A DNA stretch of 38,990 nt from Clostridiales bacterium (GCA_022508425.1 JAFLVF010000007.1:1-38990); one strand, 5' to 3'. Positions 1-8,239 are shown, numbered from the stretch's first letter. A program made the numbers and translations. The notes: generated by a model from the sequence alone, not told the origin.

Positions 1-127
1 CCTCGCCTATCTTGTGCACCTTGCCGGTGTAGAACAAAATACGCTCGGACGTCGTGGTCTTACCTGCGTCGATGTGCGCCATAATACCGATATTGCGCGT
101 GTTTTCCAATGAAAATTGTCTTGCCAT
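1..127 (-). CDS. fusA: Translation elongation factor G, N-terminal part (runs off the window)
   Basis: Only the first 42 codons are inside the window. They read [20 protein letters not shown] followed by [15 protein letters not shown], which is the start of EF-G including the GTPase P-loop (AHIDAGKTT). EF-G is the cytosolic GTPase that drives ribosomal translocation. The gene follows rpsL and rpsG on the same strand, the usual str-operon order. The gap from rpsG is about 247 bases, unusually long, and contains a large inverted-repeat structure. The product name is secure; the rest of the gene cannot be judged. Confidence 0.96.
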   Translation of the reverse strand, partial: MARQFSLENTRNIGIMAHIDAGKTTTSERILFYTGKVHKIGE

Positions 128-245
128 AATGTTTTATCCTCTATGACTTTAACTCTATGTTAATAAGTAAATGTTTTTTAGCATAGTCCCGCCGCAGACG
201 AGCACAATTGCCCGGTCGGCAATGAATACGCAAAAACAGTTGGGT

Positions 246-372
246 ATTTTGGCTTAGGCGCGGCGCAGGCGGGCAACAGGCACGTGGTCGGCGAAGGGAG
301 TGTAGAACCACCTACATGACCGAGCCGACCTCTGGCACGTAGCCCGCATCCGTCCGATGCATAAGCCAAAAT
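246..372 (-). other. 127-nt nested inverted-repeat element between rpsG and fusA
   Basis: The outer arms are a perfect 11-bp inverted repeat (ATTTTGGCTTA at 246-256, TAAGCCAAAAT at 362-372). Nested inside are GCGGGC/GCCCGC (269-274, 342-347), GGTCGGC/GCCGACC (286-292, 324-330) and TGTAG/CTACA (301-305, 312-316) around a 6-nt loop. The four arms nest in order, so one long interrupted hairpin can form in the rpsG-fusA transcript. It has no U-tail like a terminator. It could be a translational operator, a processing site, or an inserted palindromic repeat. Function unknown. Confidence 0.75.
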
Positions 373-374
373 GT

Positions 375-845
375 TTACCAGCGGAAGTGGGCGAATGCTT
401 TATTAGCCTCCGCCACTCTATGCATCTCTTCCTTGCGCTTGACGGCCGCGCCCGTGTTGTTGTACGCGTCCATAAGCTCCGCCGCAAGGCGCTCCTCCAT
501 CGTTTTCTCGCCGCGCTTGCGCGAGAACATGACGAGCCAGCGAATTGCGAGCGTCTGCTGACGGTCGGCACGTATTTCGAGCGGAACCTGATAGGTCGAG
601 CCGCCCACACGGCGCGCTTTGACCTCGAGCTGCGGCTTGACGTTAGCCAAAGCCTGCTCGAAAACGTCAAGCGATTCGAGCGACATCTTTTCCTTGATTA
701 TAGAAAAAGCGCCGTATACTATTGCTTGAGCCGTGCCCTTCTTGCCGTCAAGCATGATCTGGTTGACGAGCTTGGTCACGACTTTGCTGTTATAAATAGG
801 GTCGGGTAAAACGTCCCGCTTAGGGACCCCGCTTCTCCTCGGCAT
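375..845 (-). CDS. rpsG: 30S ribosomal protein S7
   Basis: 156 residues, the normal bacterial S7 length. It starts [20 protein letters not shown] and carries typical blocks such as [12 protein letters not shown] and the C-terminal [16 protein letters not shown]7 binds the 3' major domain of 16S rRNA, nucleates assembly of the small-subunit head, and in many bacteria represses its own operon. The ATG is preceded by an AAAGGAG-type site. It lies between rpsL and fusA, as expected. The C-terminus ends at HFRW, a normal form for Gram-positive S7. Confidence 0.98.
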   Translation of the reverse strand: MPRRSGVPKRDVLPDPIYNSKVVTKLVNQIMLDGKKGTAQAIVYGAFSIIKEKMSLESLDVFEQALANVKPQLEVKARRVGGSTYQVPLEIRADRQQTLAIRWLVMFSRKRGEKTMEERLAAELMDAYNNTGAAVKRKEEMHRVAEANKAFAHFRW

Positions 846-873
846 AATTATACTCCTTTTCGTTATTTTGTTG

Positions 874-899
874 CGCTATATAATATATAATGTATAGCG
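874..899 (-). promoter_or_regulatory. Inverted repeat in the rpsL-rpsG spacer (possible S7 operator)
   Basis: CGCTATA (874-880) and TATAGCG (893-899) flank an A+T-rich 12-nt centre about 30-55 bases upstream of the rpsG start. In E. coli the rpsL-rpsG spacer is where S7 binds to repress the operon. The position matches but the sequence was not compared, so the operator role is inference. Confidence 0.35.
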
Positions 900-992
900 A
901 GTGCGGAAAAAGTCCGCGGCTAATCTTGCAAGGAAAGCTTTTTTCGCCGCGACATAATGCGGCTTTTCGCTACGCCAAAGCCAAGCGAAAAA

Positions 993-1364
993 TTATTTTG
1001 CTTTCTTCGCGCCGTACTTCGAGCGGGCTTGCTTGCGTTTTGCCACACCCGCGGTGTCTAACGCACCGCGTATAATGTGATACCTCACGCCGGGCAAATC
1101 CTTCACTCTGCCACCACGAACAAGGACGACCGAGTGCTCTTGCAGGTTGTGTCCTATGCCGGGAATGTAAACCGTACCTTCCATCTTGTTGACAAGACGC
1201 ACGCGTGCGATCTTGCGCAAAGCGGAATTGGGCTTTTTGGGAGTGGTCGTCGTAACCGACAGGCAAACGCCGCGCTTTTGCGGGTTGTTGTCGAGAATGG
1301 GGCTGAGCGATTTGTGCTCCACCTTTTGCCGACCTTTCCTTACGAGCTGGTTGATCGTAGGCAT
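993..1364 (-). CDS. rpsL: 30S ribosomal protein S12
   Basis: 123 residues. Family blocks [62 protein letters not shown] and [12 protein letters not shown] are all present. S12 sits at the decoding centre. The lysines of TPKKPNS and of GGRVKDLPG, whose substitution gives streptomycin resistance in other bacteria, are unchanged. A strong AAAGGAGGTAG ribosome binding site precedes the ATG. It is the first gene of the str operon, with its promoter about 90 bases upstream. Confidence 0.98.
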   Translation of the reverse strand: MPTINQLVRKGRQKVEHKSLSPILDNNPQKRGVCLSVTTTTPKKPNSALRKIARVRLVNKMEGTVYIPGIGHNLQEHSVVLVRGGRVKDLPGVRYHIIRGALDTAGVAKRKQARSKYGAKKAK

Positions 1365-1451
1365 CGTTACTCTACCTCCTTTTAGTAGTATTGCCGCTCC
1401 CGTTCGAAAAAACGAAAAAGAGCTCGCGCGGAAAAACCCACGCTAACGGTT

Positions 1452-1481
1452 ATTATAACCGAAACAAGATTGCCTTGTCAA
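1452..1481 (-). promoter_or_regulatory. Sigma-A-type promoter of the rpsL operon
   Basis: On the minus strand TTGACA (1476-1481) and TATAAT (1452-1457) are separated by 18 bases. Transcription would run into rpsL with a leader of roughly 80 bases. Confidence 0.75.
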
Positions 1482-1522
1482 GCGTTTGCAATAATTTTTA
1501 GTAAATTGATACTGACGTTTGC

Positions 1523-2512
1523 TCATTTCTTCGATTGATTTTTCTTTAACTTGAACTTTTCGATAGCATCGTCAATCGTGTCGTAAATTATAAATTTCCG
1601 TATATGTAATTTTCTTAAAAGCGATTTGATTCTCGGTTTGTCCTCTTCGCGGAAACAGGATACGTGCCATGTCGCCGTAAATGCCGTTTCTTTTGCAAAC
1701 CGCTTAAAATATTTAATATCCACATTGCTCATCGAATGGCCCAAGATATAAACATTTTTGATTCTGTCCCAATCAAAACCGCACTCGAACAACGAAAGCA
1801 TCATGTCAACTATATTTAATCGCACATGCTTGTCCGTCTTATAAAGAAACGTGGCAAGTTGATATAGACCTTTATTTCTTCCTCCCAGCTCCTTCAAAAT
1901 CGGAGGCGGCGGGGAGTCATAACTGTCGTGACCGAAAATAATGCTTTTAGGGTTTGCAACATTGCCGTGCGGATAATAGATACGAAAATCTTTTACACCG
2001 AATTTTCTTTGAAGTGTATCGGTGTAGTTGAAGTTTATGAAAAAGCTGTTTTGAAAGTTATATGGAGTTCTGCCTTGAGGAATATTGAATGTTTTAGTCC
2101 AAAGAACGAAGCGTTCGCGGATAAGACTATATGCCTGATTAATGCCAACCTGCATGTCCTCTAAATCTTCGTCTTCCTTCCCATAGTAATAGTTAATCTG
2201 TTCGTGATCCAAATCGGAAAGAGAATCCTCGAAGGTCGACCAGAATATATCGGATTCTTCCAGAAAACTTCCGCATCCGGTAATCAAACCGTAATACAAA
2301 TCGAAATGAGTGATTTCCACTTGATTCCCGTCTTGTGTGAGATAAAGCGGCTCCAATTTAAGTTCTTTTGCAATGCTTAATTTATTCTCATTGTAAAAAC
2401 GCGCAAAACTTTTATACGAAGTATTCAAGCCTTGCCAAATGTCAAAGCCGTTACCGATTATAAATAAGTCTGTGGGCGGGTCGTTAAAGTAATGAAAATC
2501 CTTTTCCTTCAT
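1523..2512 (-). CDS. AbiH-like abortive-infection protein
   Basis: 329 residues. The N-terminus has DLFIIGNGFDIWQGLNTSY, the NGFD-x-GLxTSY signature of the AbiH family. Later blocks FINFNYTDTLQRKFG, YPHGNVANPKSIIFGHD and NVYILGHSMSNVDIKYF also match the family pattern. AbiH proteins were described as lactococcal phage abortive-infection factors; the mechanism is not well established. Here the gene stands alone, between tyrA and the rpsL promoter, with no other defence gene beside it. Its codons look A+T-richer than the ribosomal genes, which fits acquisition. There is only a weak A+G-rich site upstream of the ATG. Confidence 0.8.
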   Translation of the reverse strand: MKEKDFHYFNDPPTDLFIIGNGFDIWQGLNTSYKSFARFYNENKLSIAKELKLEPLYLTQDGNQVEITHFDLYYGLITGCGSFLEESDIFWSTFEDSLSDLDHEQINYYYGKEDEDLEDMQVGINQAYSLIRERFVLWTKTFNIPQGRTPYNFQNSFFINFNYTDTLQRKFGVKDFRIYYPHGNVANPKSIIFGHDSYDSPPPPILKELGGRNKGLYQLATFLYKTDKHVRLNIVDMMLSLFECGFDWDRIKNVYILGHSMSNVDIKYFKRFAKETAFTATWHVSCFREEDKPRIKSLLRKLHIRKFIIYDTIDDAIEKFKLKKNQSKK

Positions 2513-2695
2513 ATTTTCTCTTTTCTGATTGTAAATCTTAATCGGTTTGTCGGATTAAGTTGTCGTAAACCACGCTCTTGATTGCACTTTTTATCGCTTT
2601 TTGAGGATATACGAAATAAATATGCCGTTTTGCGGCAGTAATATTCTATAGTGGCCGCTTTGTTAATGGGCAAAAACGGCGCGCTACGACGCTTT

Positions 2696-3535
2696 TTACT
2701 TTACTTTGCTGTCAATGCTTACCTTTCTGTCGTTGCCGTCTTTCAGGAGTTTGTTCAACTTTTGCTCGTCGGCCGTTTTCAGCGCGGAGAGATAGTCGTT
2801 TAGGTTGTTTATCAGATTTTCGAGCTCTCCCGACAGCTTGTCGCGGTTGTCTATCATCAGCGGCGCCCACATGTCTGCCGAAAGTCGCGCCACTCGCGTC
2901 AAATCTTTGTAGCTACCCGCCGAATATCCTGCGTGCCGTATAGCACTGTCGCTCTTGATATACGCGTTGGAAACGATATGGCACAACTGCGAGGTGAACG
3001 CTATCATGCCGTCGTGATTGTCGGCGTCGGTCACAACGACGTCGCCGAACCCGAGGGAAAGATAAAAATCCTTCAGCTTCGACACCGCCGCACAATCCGG
3101 CAAAAGCGGCACGAGAATAATCGACGCGCCGTCAAACAATCTCGCCGAGGAATGCTCTATGCCCGAATACTCCTTGCCCGCCATGGGGTGCGCGCCGATG
3201 TACACGAGATTGGGGTAACGTTTTTCGAGCTTGCGCATGCCTTCGAGCACAATCCTCTTGTCCCCGCAAAAGTCGGTGACGATAGCACCGTCTTTCATAT
3301 AAAGCACGCAGTCCCGCGTGGAAGCGAGAAAATCCCGCGGATACGCCGCGTAAATAAGCAGGTCTATCTCCTTGAGTATTTGCACGGTCAAAATGCCGTC
3401 GATCGCTTTTATCCGCAACGCTTTACTCTGCACCGCCTTATCGTGGTCGACGCCGTACACGGTGTGACCTTTCGATATCATCAATTTGCCTGCGCTCGCG
3501 CCCATCAGTCCGAGCCCTATTATTCCGATAACCAT
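2696..3535 (-). CDS. tyrA: Prephenate dehydrogenase
   Basis: 279 residues. It opens with a Rossmann NAD(P)-binding motif (GIIGLGLMGASAGKLMISKG) followed by the acidic residue of YGVDHD. The block YIGAHPMAGKEYSGIEHSSA is characteristic of prephenate/arogenate dehydrogenases, contributing the substrate-binding histidine. The enzyme oxidatively decarboxylates prephenate to 4-hydroxyphenylpyruvate on the way to tyrosine. There is no ACT domain at the C-terminus, so feedback control by tyrosine through such a domain is not expected. It is a monocistronic unit here, not part of an aromatic cluster. An AGGTAG site lies just upstream of the ATG. Confidence 0.9.
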   Translation of the reverse strand: MVIGIIGLGLMGASAGKLMISKGHTVYGVDHDKAVQSKALRIKAIDGILTVQILKEIDLLIYAAYPRDFLASTRDCVLYMKDGAIVTDFCGDKRIVLEGMRKLEKRYPNLVYIGAHPMAGKEYSGIEHSSARLFDGASIILVPLLPDCAAVSKLKDFYLSLGFGDVVVTDADNHDGMIAFTSQLCHIVSNAYIKSDSAIRHAGYSAGSYKDLTRVARLSADMWAPLMIDNRDKLSGELENLINNLNDYLSALKTADEQKLNKLLKDGNDRKVSIDSKVK

Positions 3536-3634
3536 TTGTTTTCTACCTACATTAAAAAATATCTATTCAATTATATATTTTTTCGCGCCGTTATGTCAAT
3601 CGGTTTTTGTTTGGGAATAATTACACACAATCTA

Positions 3635-3663
3635 TTGACTTTCTTTTGATTCTCGAATATACT
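3635..3663 (+). promoter_or_regulatory. Promoter of a probable small RNA
   Basis: TTGACT (3635-3640), 17 bases, TATACT (3658-3663). It points into a stretch with no convincing gene that ends about 100 bases later in a hairpin terminator. Confidence 0.6.
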
Positions 3664-3669
3664 AATAGC

Positions 3670-3771
3670 GGTCGAGGGCGTGGGACGTTTCGGGCGTTAC
3701 ACGGGAGGGGCAAAGGTCATTCATCCGTCGCGCTACAGCTATGAGAGCAATTCGTTGCTCTCATTTTGTTT
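3670..3771 (+). ncRNA. Candidate small RNA (about 100 nt, own promoter and terminator)
   Basis: Transcription from the upstream promoter would begin near 3670. The unit ends in a textbook hairpin: GAGAGCAA, TTCG tetraloop, TTGCTCTC (3743-3762), then ATTTTGTTT. A separate promoter for the next gene starts only after this terminator, so this is not simply the leader of that gene. The body is G+C-rich. A short GTG-initiated frame can be read through it into the next promoter but has no ribosome binding site and is probably not translated. It does not match SRP, 6S or tmRNA by eye. Confidence 0.5.
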
Positions 3772-3779
3772 AGCAACAG

Positions 3780-3808
3780 TTGCAATCATTAAAATACTGT
3801 GATATAAT
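3780..3808 (+). promoter_or_regulatory. Promoter of the Sel1-repeat gene
   Basis: TTGCAA (3780-3785), 17-base spacer, TATAAT (3803-3808), about 38 bases before the ATG. Confidence 0.7.
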
Positions 3809-3845
3809 ATTTTTCGCTATCATTGATTGAAAAGAGGTTTTAATT

Positions 3846-4940
3846 ATGGCTAAGAAGGAATTTGACGCCGGACAAGGCTCGGGAGTGAGCCTTGACAATA
3901 TCGAAAAGCCGACCGGCACGCCGTCGAGCGGCACTCTATCGCCCACAGACTTTTTGGGCAAGAAATATTTCGATATCGGCGAAAAATATTTTTCGGGCGA
4001 CGGGGGCAAGGTCGACTTTGCCCGCGCCGCCGCCAACTATGCGCAGAGCGCCAAGCTCGGCTATATCCCCGCCGTTTTCTCACTGGGCGTGTGCTATATC
4101 CGCGGCTTCGGCGTCAAGCCCGACCAACAGCGCGCATACGAGCTTATAACCCAAGCCGCAGAAGCAGGCAGCATCGACGCGCAGTTTACGCTCGGGCACT
4201 TCTACTTCGAGGGCTCGGTGGTCGAACGCGATTACGCGAAAGCCGCGCAAATTTTCTATGACGCGGCAACTAAAGGTCATCCGGGCGGCATGAACGACCT
4301 CGGCTACTGCTATCAGCGCGGACTGGGTGTGGAAAAGGACGACGAAGAAGCGTTCAACCTATTCTCAGCGGCGGCGGAAAGGGGCTTTGCCGCGGCGCAG
4401 AACAACGTCGGCGACTGCTACAACTTCGGGCGCGGCGTAAAGGCCGATCCCGAAAAGGCGTTCCTATACTATTACCGTGCCGCGCAGGCGGGTTACGACG
4501 CCGCCGCCAACAACCTCGGCATGTGCTATCTCAACGGTCACGGAGTCAAAGCCGATTTCGAGCAGGCCGTGCATTGGTTTGAAGAAAGCGGCAAAATGGG
4601 CAACCCCATAGCGATAGCCAATCTCGGGTTCTGCCACGAAACGGGCCGAGGCGTTGAAAAAAGCGCCGAGGACGCCGTCAAGCTGTACACCATATCGGCG
4701 GACGCGGAGTGTGCGCCCGGCCAGTATAACCTCGCAAAATGCTGCCGCGACGGCAACGGCATAAAAGAAGACAAAGAGCGCGCATTCTCGCTGTTCAAGC
4801 GGTCGGCGGACAACGGCTTCCCCATGGCGTACGGCGAGCTGTCAATCTGCTACCGCGACGGCATAGGCACAAAACCGGACGAGACTCTGGCCAAAAAGTA
4901 CAAAGAACTCGCCGCCGAAGCCGGATACCCGATAGAATAA
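3846..4940 (+). CDS. Sel1-like repeat protein
   Basis: 364 residues made almost entirely of Sel1-type (TPR-like) repeats of about 36 residues. Eight copies of the LGxCYxxGxGV core can be read, for example LGVCYIRGFGV, LGYCYQRGLGV, VGDCYNFGRGV, LGMCYLNGHGV and LSICYRDGIGT. Such solenoids act as protein-protein interaction scaffolds. There is no signal peptide, so it is probably cytosolic. The first 35 or so residues are a Ser/Gly/Pro-rich lead-in. GAGG lies 8 bases before the ATG. A hairpin terminator follows. Partner and role cannot be inferred from the neighbours. Confidence 0.9.
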   Translation: MAKKEFDAGQGSGVSLDNIEKPTGTPSSGTLSPTDFLGKKYFDIGEKYFSGDGGKVDFARAAANYAQSAKLGYIPAVFSLGVCYIRGFGVKPDQQRAYELITQAAEAGSIDAQFTLGHFYFEGSVVERDYAKAAQIFYDAATKGHPGGMNDLGYCYQRGLGVEKDDEEAFNLFSAAAERGFAAAQNNVGDCYNFGRGVKADPEKAFLYYYRAAQAGYDAAANNLGMCYLNGHGVKADFEQAVHWFEESGKMGNPIAIANLGFCHETGRGVEKSAEDAVKLYTISADAECAPGQYNLAKCCRDGNGIKEDKERAFSLFKRSADNGFPMAYGELSICYRDGIGTKPDETLAKKYKELAAEAGYPIE

Positions 4941-4989
4941 GTAATAGGTAATAGTGAAGAGTAAAGAAGTTGCCGCGAAGCGGCATTAA

Positions 4990-5023
4990 AGAGAGCGACG
5001 CTTTTGCGTCGCTCTTAATTTTT
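4990..5023 (+). terminator. Terminator of the Sel1-repeat gene
   Basis: AGAGCGACGC (4992-5001), TTTT loop, GCGTCGCTCT (5006-5015), followed by TAATTTTT. Confidence 0.8.
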
Positions 5024-5182
5024 GCATTTCGACAAAGATGATAATCGAAGACAATACCGACGTTTATTCGAAAATGCGAACAAGCTATTGCACAAGCGAA
5101 TTTACATGTCTCAACAATAAAGAAAAAGAAACGTTATTATTAGCACTTTTCTTCTTTACATACAAACATATATCTTCAAATA

Positions 5183-5377
5183 TTAAAAGTCTAGAACTGC
5201 CGTAACAATATCCGGCTGTGCGATACCGTTTGTGTCTTCTTTAATTTGTGTGCAGGTGATACTGTGCTCATTCAATTTGAGAATATTGTATGATAAATTT
5301 TTCTCGTCTCTTTCCTCCTGATTTACATACCCTGTTGACGATCCGCAAGCAATTATATGTATACCATCTAAAAAGCG
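5183..5377 (-). pseudogene. C-terminal fragment of a protein gene, start lost
   Basis: On the minus strand a 64-residue frame reads FLDGIHIIACGSSTG, then NLSYNILKLNEHSITCTQIKE and ends AQPDIVTAVLDF-stop. It has protein-like composition but no start codon or ribosome binding site; its upstream end runs straight into the hairpin terminator of the neighbouring gene. The sequence recalls the tail of calcineurin-type metallophosphoesterases, but the catalytic part is missing, so the family is a guess. Nothing else gene-like was found in the 4.94-5.45 kb gap. Confidence 0.45.
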
Positions 5378-5405
5378 CCGCTTTTGAAATCTAGCGGCGC
5401 TTTTT
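5370..5405. terminator. Bidirectional terminator downstream of the coiled-coil gene
   Basis: GCGCCGC (5375-5381) and GCGGCGC (5394-5400), flanked by AAAAA on the left and TTTTT on the right, so it can act on both strands. On the minus strand it closes the coiled-coil gene. A TATTCAC-type heptamer tract lies between it and that gene. Confidence 0.75.
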
Positions 5406-5448
5406 CTTTACTTATTCACTATTCACTATTACTTATTCACTAATGCGT

Positions 5449-7116
5449 TTAGTGCCGCCTTGTAGGTCGCCTTCCCGGACGGCGCGCGGGACCGCGTCTG
5501 CCGCGGGCAGGACCGCGTCTGCGGGACAAAGCATGCTTCGCCGGCTTCTTCGCAGATTTCTTTGTCGCCGGCTTCTTCGCGGCGGGCGGCGGAGGCGGTG
5601 CGCCTATCGCCTTTGCCGCGGGAGTCAGAACGTAAATCTGCTTGTCCTTGGTCGAGAAAAATACGCCGTCGGCAAGGGTGATGTAGTCGCCGCCTATTCC
5701 GGGCGGGACCATGCCCTGCGGACCGGGAGCAATATCGTTCGGATAGGACATTTGCACCATCTCCGGCCGAATGTCTTTGACCGCGTCTTTTTCCTTCTCC
5801 GCTTCTTTTGCCTTGCGCTCGATTTCCTTTTCGCGGAAGTTAAGCTCCTTCTCAACCATCTCGCGCCGCATGTGGTCGAGCTCGTTTTGCAACCGTCGGT
5901 AATTGTCGTCGCCGTATCCGTTGTTGCCACCGAAATACTGCGGCGGGATATTGTGCATCGCGACATTTTGTCCGTGCTGGGCTTGAGCAAGAGATATGCT
6001 CATCTTGTTGACAAGCTCGCGCATGCTGTCAAGCTCCGCCCTCATCCGATCGGTTTCTTTCACCCTGTACATGTCGGCGCTCTGCGCATAAGCGTTGTTA
6101 GTATTGGTCGCCTGCTGTACTTGGGCGTGAAGCTGAGCGGCCTGCGCCTGTTGCGCCTGCGCCTGCTGCATCATCAACTGTGCCTGCTGCATCATGGCCT
6201 TGGCGGCTTCGGTCGCCGCGTCTGCCTGACTGTTGGCATTATTTTGTTGCTGAGCTTGATATTGCTGGGCCTGATACTGTTGCTGCTGTGCTTGCTCCGC
6301 ATGCAGTCTGAACGCCTGATCGGCCTGGTCTTGAGCGCGGCGCGCTTGTTCCATAATTGCCTGCGCCTGCGCCATCATTCGCTCGGCTTCCTCGCGCTTT
6401 GCCGCTTCCGCCGCTTTTGCCGCCTCTTCGGCCTCGCGAGCCGCTTCCGCCGCCTTCTGCTCGGCTTCCGCCGCCTTCTGCTCGGCTTCCGCCGTTTTGT
6501 TTTCCGCGTCCTGCACGGCACGCTCGGCCTGCGCTTCTTTGTCGTCCGTTTCGTCGAAATTGTTCAGCATCGCGTCGAGCGCCGCGTCAAGCGCTTCGCC
6601 CGTGTCCTCGGCAAGCTTGGCCTCTTTCTTGTCCGCTTGCTCCATGTCGCCGAGCACGGCGTCGAGTGCCGCGTCGAGGTCCTCTGCCGTCTGCTTATCG
6701 GTCTGCGCCATGTCGCCGAGCATTGCGTCGAGCGCCGCGTCGAGATTTTCGGCCTCTTTCTTGTCAGCTTGAGCCATGTCGCCGAGCACGGCGTCGAGCG
6801 CCGCGTCGAGCGCGTCGCCTAAAGCCTCGTCGTTCCCGCTTTGTGCAACGGGGATAATGACCGGGTCGGCAGTCTCCGCGTTTTGCACGGGCGGCGGAGG
6901 CGTGACGGGAATGACAATCGGGTCGGCCGCCGCTTCGCCGTTTTCGACAGGCGTAATTATCGGCTGCGAGTCGGCGGCATTGTCGATCGACGGCTCGGCA
7001 AAAATAGGACGGCTCGCGTCGTCCACTATTATCGCTTCCGCTTCAAAAACTATGGGCGGTTCGGTCCCTTCGATAATTTCGTTACCAAACACTTTCTCAT
7101 CGTTATGTTGTGCCAT
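5449..7116 (-). CDS. Large Ala/Gln/Glu-rich coiled-coil protein with basic tail
   Basis: 555 residues from the chosen ATG (MAQHNDEKVFG), which has GGGAGA 6 bases upstream; a longer frame upstream has no such site. Order of parts: an acidic N-terminal region; about four copies of a near-repeat of the type LDAALDAVLGDMAQADKKEA around residues 115-205; a long Ala/Glu/Gln stretch predicted to be coiled coil (AEAEQKAAEAEQKAAEAARE, then QAQQQQYQAQQ-like runs); a second helical part (NELDHMRREMVEKELNFREKE); and a C-terminal Lys-, Arg-, Pro- and Gly-rich tail with repeated RRGPAR. There is no signal peptide. The tail could bind nucleic acid or the membrane. The family is not recognised and no enzyme motif is visible. 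Confidence 0.75.
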   Translation of the reverse strand: MAQHNDEKVFGNEIIEGTEPPIVFEAEAIIVDDASRPIFAEPSIDNAADSQPIITPVENGEAAADPIVIPVTPPPPVQNAETADPVIIPVAQSGNDEALGDALDAALDAVLGDMAQADKKEAENLDAALDAMLGDMAQTDKQTAEDLDAALDAVLGDMEQADKKEAKLAEDTGEALDAALDAMLNNFDETDDKEAQAERAVQDAENKTAEAEQKAAEAEQKAAEAAREAEEAAKAAEAAKREEAERMMAQAQAIMEQARRAQDQADQAFRLHAEQAQQQQYQAQQYQAQQQNNANSQADAATEAAKAMMQQAQLMMQQAQAQQAQAAQLHAQVQQATNTNNAYAQSADMYRVKETDRMRAELDSMRELVNKMSISLAQAQHGQNVAMHNIPPQYFGGNNGYGDDNYRRLQNELDHMRREMVEKELNFREKEIERKAKEAEKEKDAVKDIRPEMVQMSYPNDIAPGPQGMVPPGIGGDYITLADGVFFSTKDKQIYVLTPAAKAIGAPPPPPAAKKPATKKSAKKPAKHALSRRRGPARGRRGPARRPGRRPTRRH

Positions 7117-7343
7117 GAAATCTCCCGCCAACCCAAATAACAATTCGGTAAGTAATATAATACTATATTCAAAGCAAATTGTCAATACATTTCTGAAAAT
7201 TTTGTCGTGTTTCGGAAGCACGAAAAACCGCGTCGGACCGCTCCGTCCGACACGGTTATTTTTATATAAAGATAGTATCGCCTTTGAGCGAACTGTATTA
7301 ACGGTGTTTTTCGGCGGTCAAGAAGCGCCGCAAATCGATTGGA

Positions 7344-8213
7344 TTACTTGTCTCGCGTCTTTTTGGAAAGGAACGATATTCCGACTGCGCCGCACCCTGT
7401 GTGCGCGCCTATTACGGGCCCTATCCAGCCGATCTCGCCCTCCCAGTCCGGGCGCGCCTCTTTGGCTCGCTCCAGCAATTCGGGTGCGTACTCGCTGTCG
7501 GCGTTGGCTATGTAGAACTTGCTCGGTCCGTCGACAGCGTCGGCCTTGAACATATCTATCATAAAAGCAAGGCCCTTTGCCACACCGTGAATCTTCTTGG
7601 CAACCACCAAGCCGCCGGCCTCGCTAAAATTGAGTATAGGCTTGATCTTGAGTGCTGTACCGATAATCGCCGCAGGGCCGGAAACGCGGCCGCCTCGCTT
7701 TAGATGCATAAGATCGACAGGCATAAACCAAGTCTGTAAATGCGCCACGAAATCGGCCAATTGCTCTACCGCCTCTTGTGCGCTCAATCCACTGTCGCGA
7801 AGCTTTTGCGCTTCGTCCACAACGTGCCGCGTCATGATTGTGGCGCCGCGGCTATCGACTACGTACACTTTGCGCCCCGTGCTCTTAAATACGTTTTCCG
7901 CCGCCTGCACCGCGCTCGAATGCGACGCGGACAAGCCTGACGACAGCGTAACGTACACTATGTCCTCTGTGTATTTGTCGACGAGCATGGTGAAAAATTC
8001 CTCGTGCTCGATCAAGTTTATCATGGACGTGGACGCCAGCTTGCCGGCGCGTATCTCACTGTAAAACGCTTTGTACTGCTCGTCGCAGTCAAACTCGTCG
8101 GGATGCTCCGCACCCTCAATCGTATACACGAGCGGTTTATATTCTATGCCGCGCGCTCTGAGTTCGCCTCTGGGTATATCACAAGAAGTGTCCGTCGCTA
8201 AAATGAAACTCAT
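7344..8213 (-). CDS. DegV family fatty-acid-binding protein
   Basis: 289 residues from MSFILATDTSCDIP, chosen because CAGAGGAAT lies just before this ATG. DegV features are the N-terminal ATDTSCD, the lipid-head-group serine region TSMIN, YVTLSSGLSASHSSA, MHLKRGGRVSG and the C-terminal IGAHTGCGAVGISF. Members bind a fatty acid, and in other Firmicutes some (FakB) present it to the FakA kinase for phospholipid synthesis; no fakA is nearby. The gene is divergent from spo0A across a 468-base gap holding a Spo0A-box match and a strong palindrome. Confidence 0.9.
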   Translation of the reverse strand: MSFILATDTSCDIPRGELRARGIEYKPLVYTIEGAEHPDEFDCDEQYKAFYSEIRAGKLASTSMINLIEHEEFFTMLVDKYTEDIVYVTLSSGLSASHSSAVQAAENVFKSTGRKVYVVDSRGATIMTRHVVDEAQKLRDSGLSAQEAVEQLADFVAHLQTWFMPVDLMHLKRGGRVSGPAAIIGTALKIKPILNFSEAGGLVVAKKIHGVAKGLAFMIDMFKADAVDGPSKFYIANADSEYAPELLERAKEARPDWEGEIGWIGPVIGAHTGCGAVGISFLSKKTRDK

Positions 8214-8232
8214 AATAATTCCTCTGATTAGT

Positions 8233-8239
8233 TTCGACA
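8233..8239 (-). promoter_or_regulatory. Candidate Spo0A box in the degV leader
   Basis: On the minus strand this reads TGTCGAA, within TGTCGAAA, identical to the Spo0A box core. It lies about 20 bases upstream of the degV start and downstream of the putative -10 element. A 7-mer can occur by chance; significance comes from its intergenic location beside spo0A. Confidence 0.4.

Noticed and set aside
5443-6822. Long plus-strand frame rich in Arg/Leu opposite the coiled-coil gene
   Set aside because: It is the antisense shadow of the repetitive Ala/Gln coding strand, with no ribosome binding site and an artificial Arg/Leu composition.
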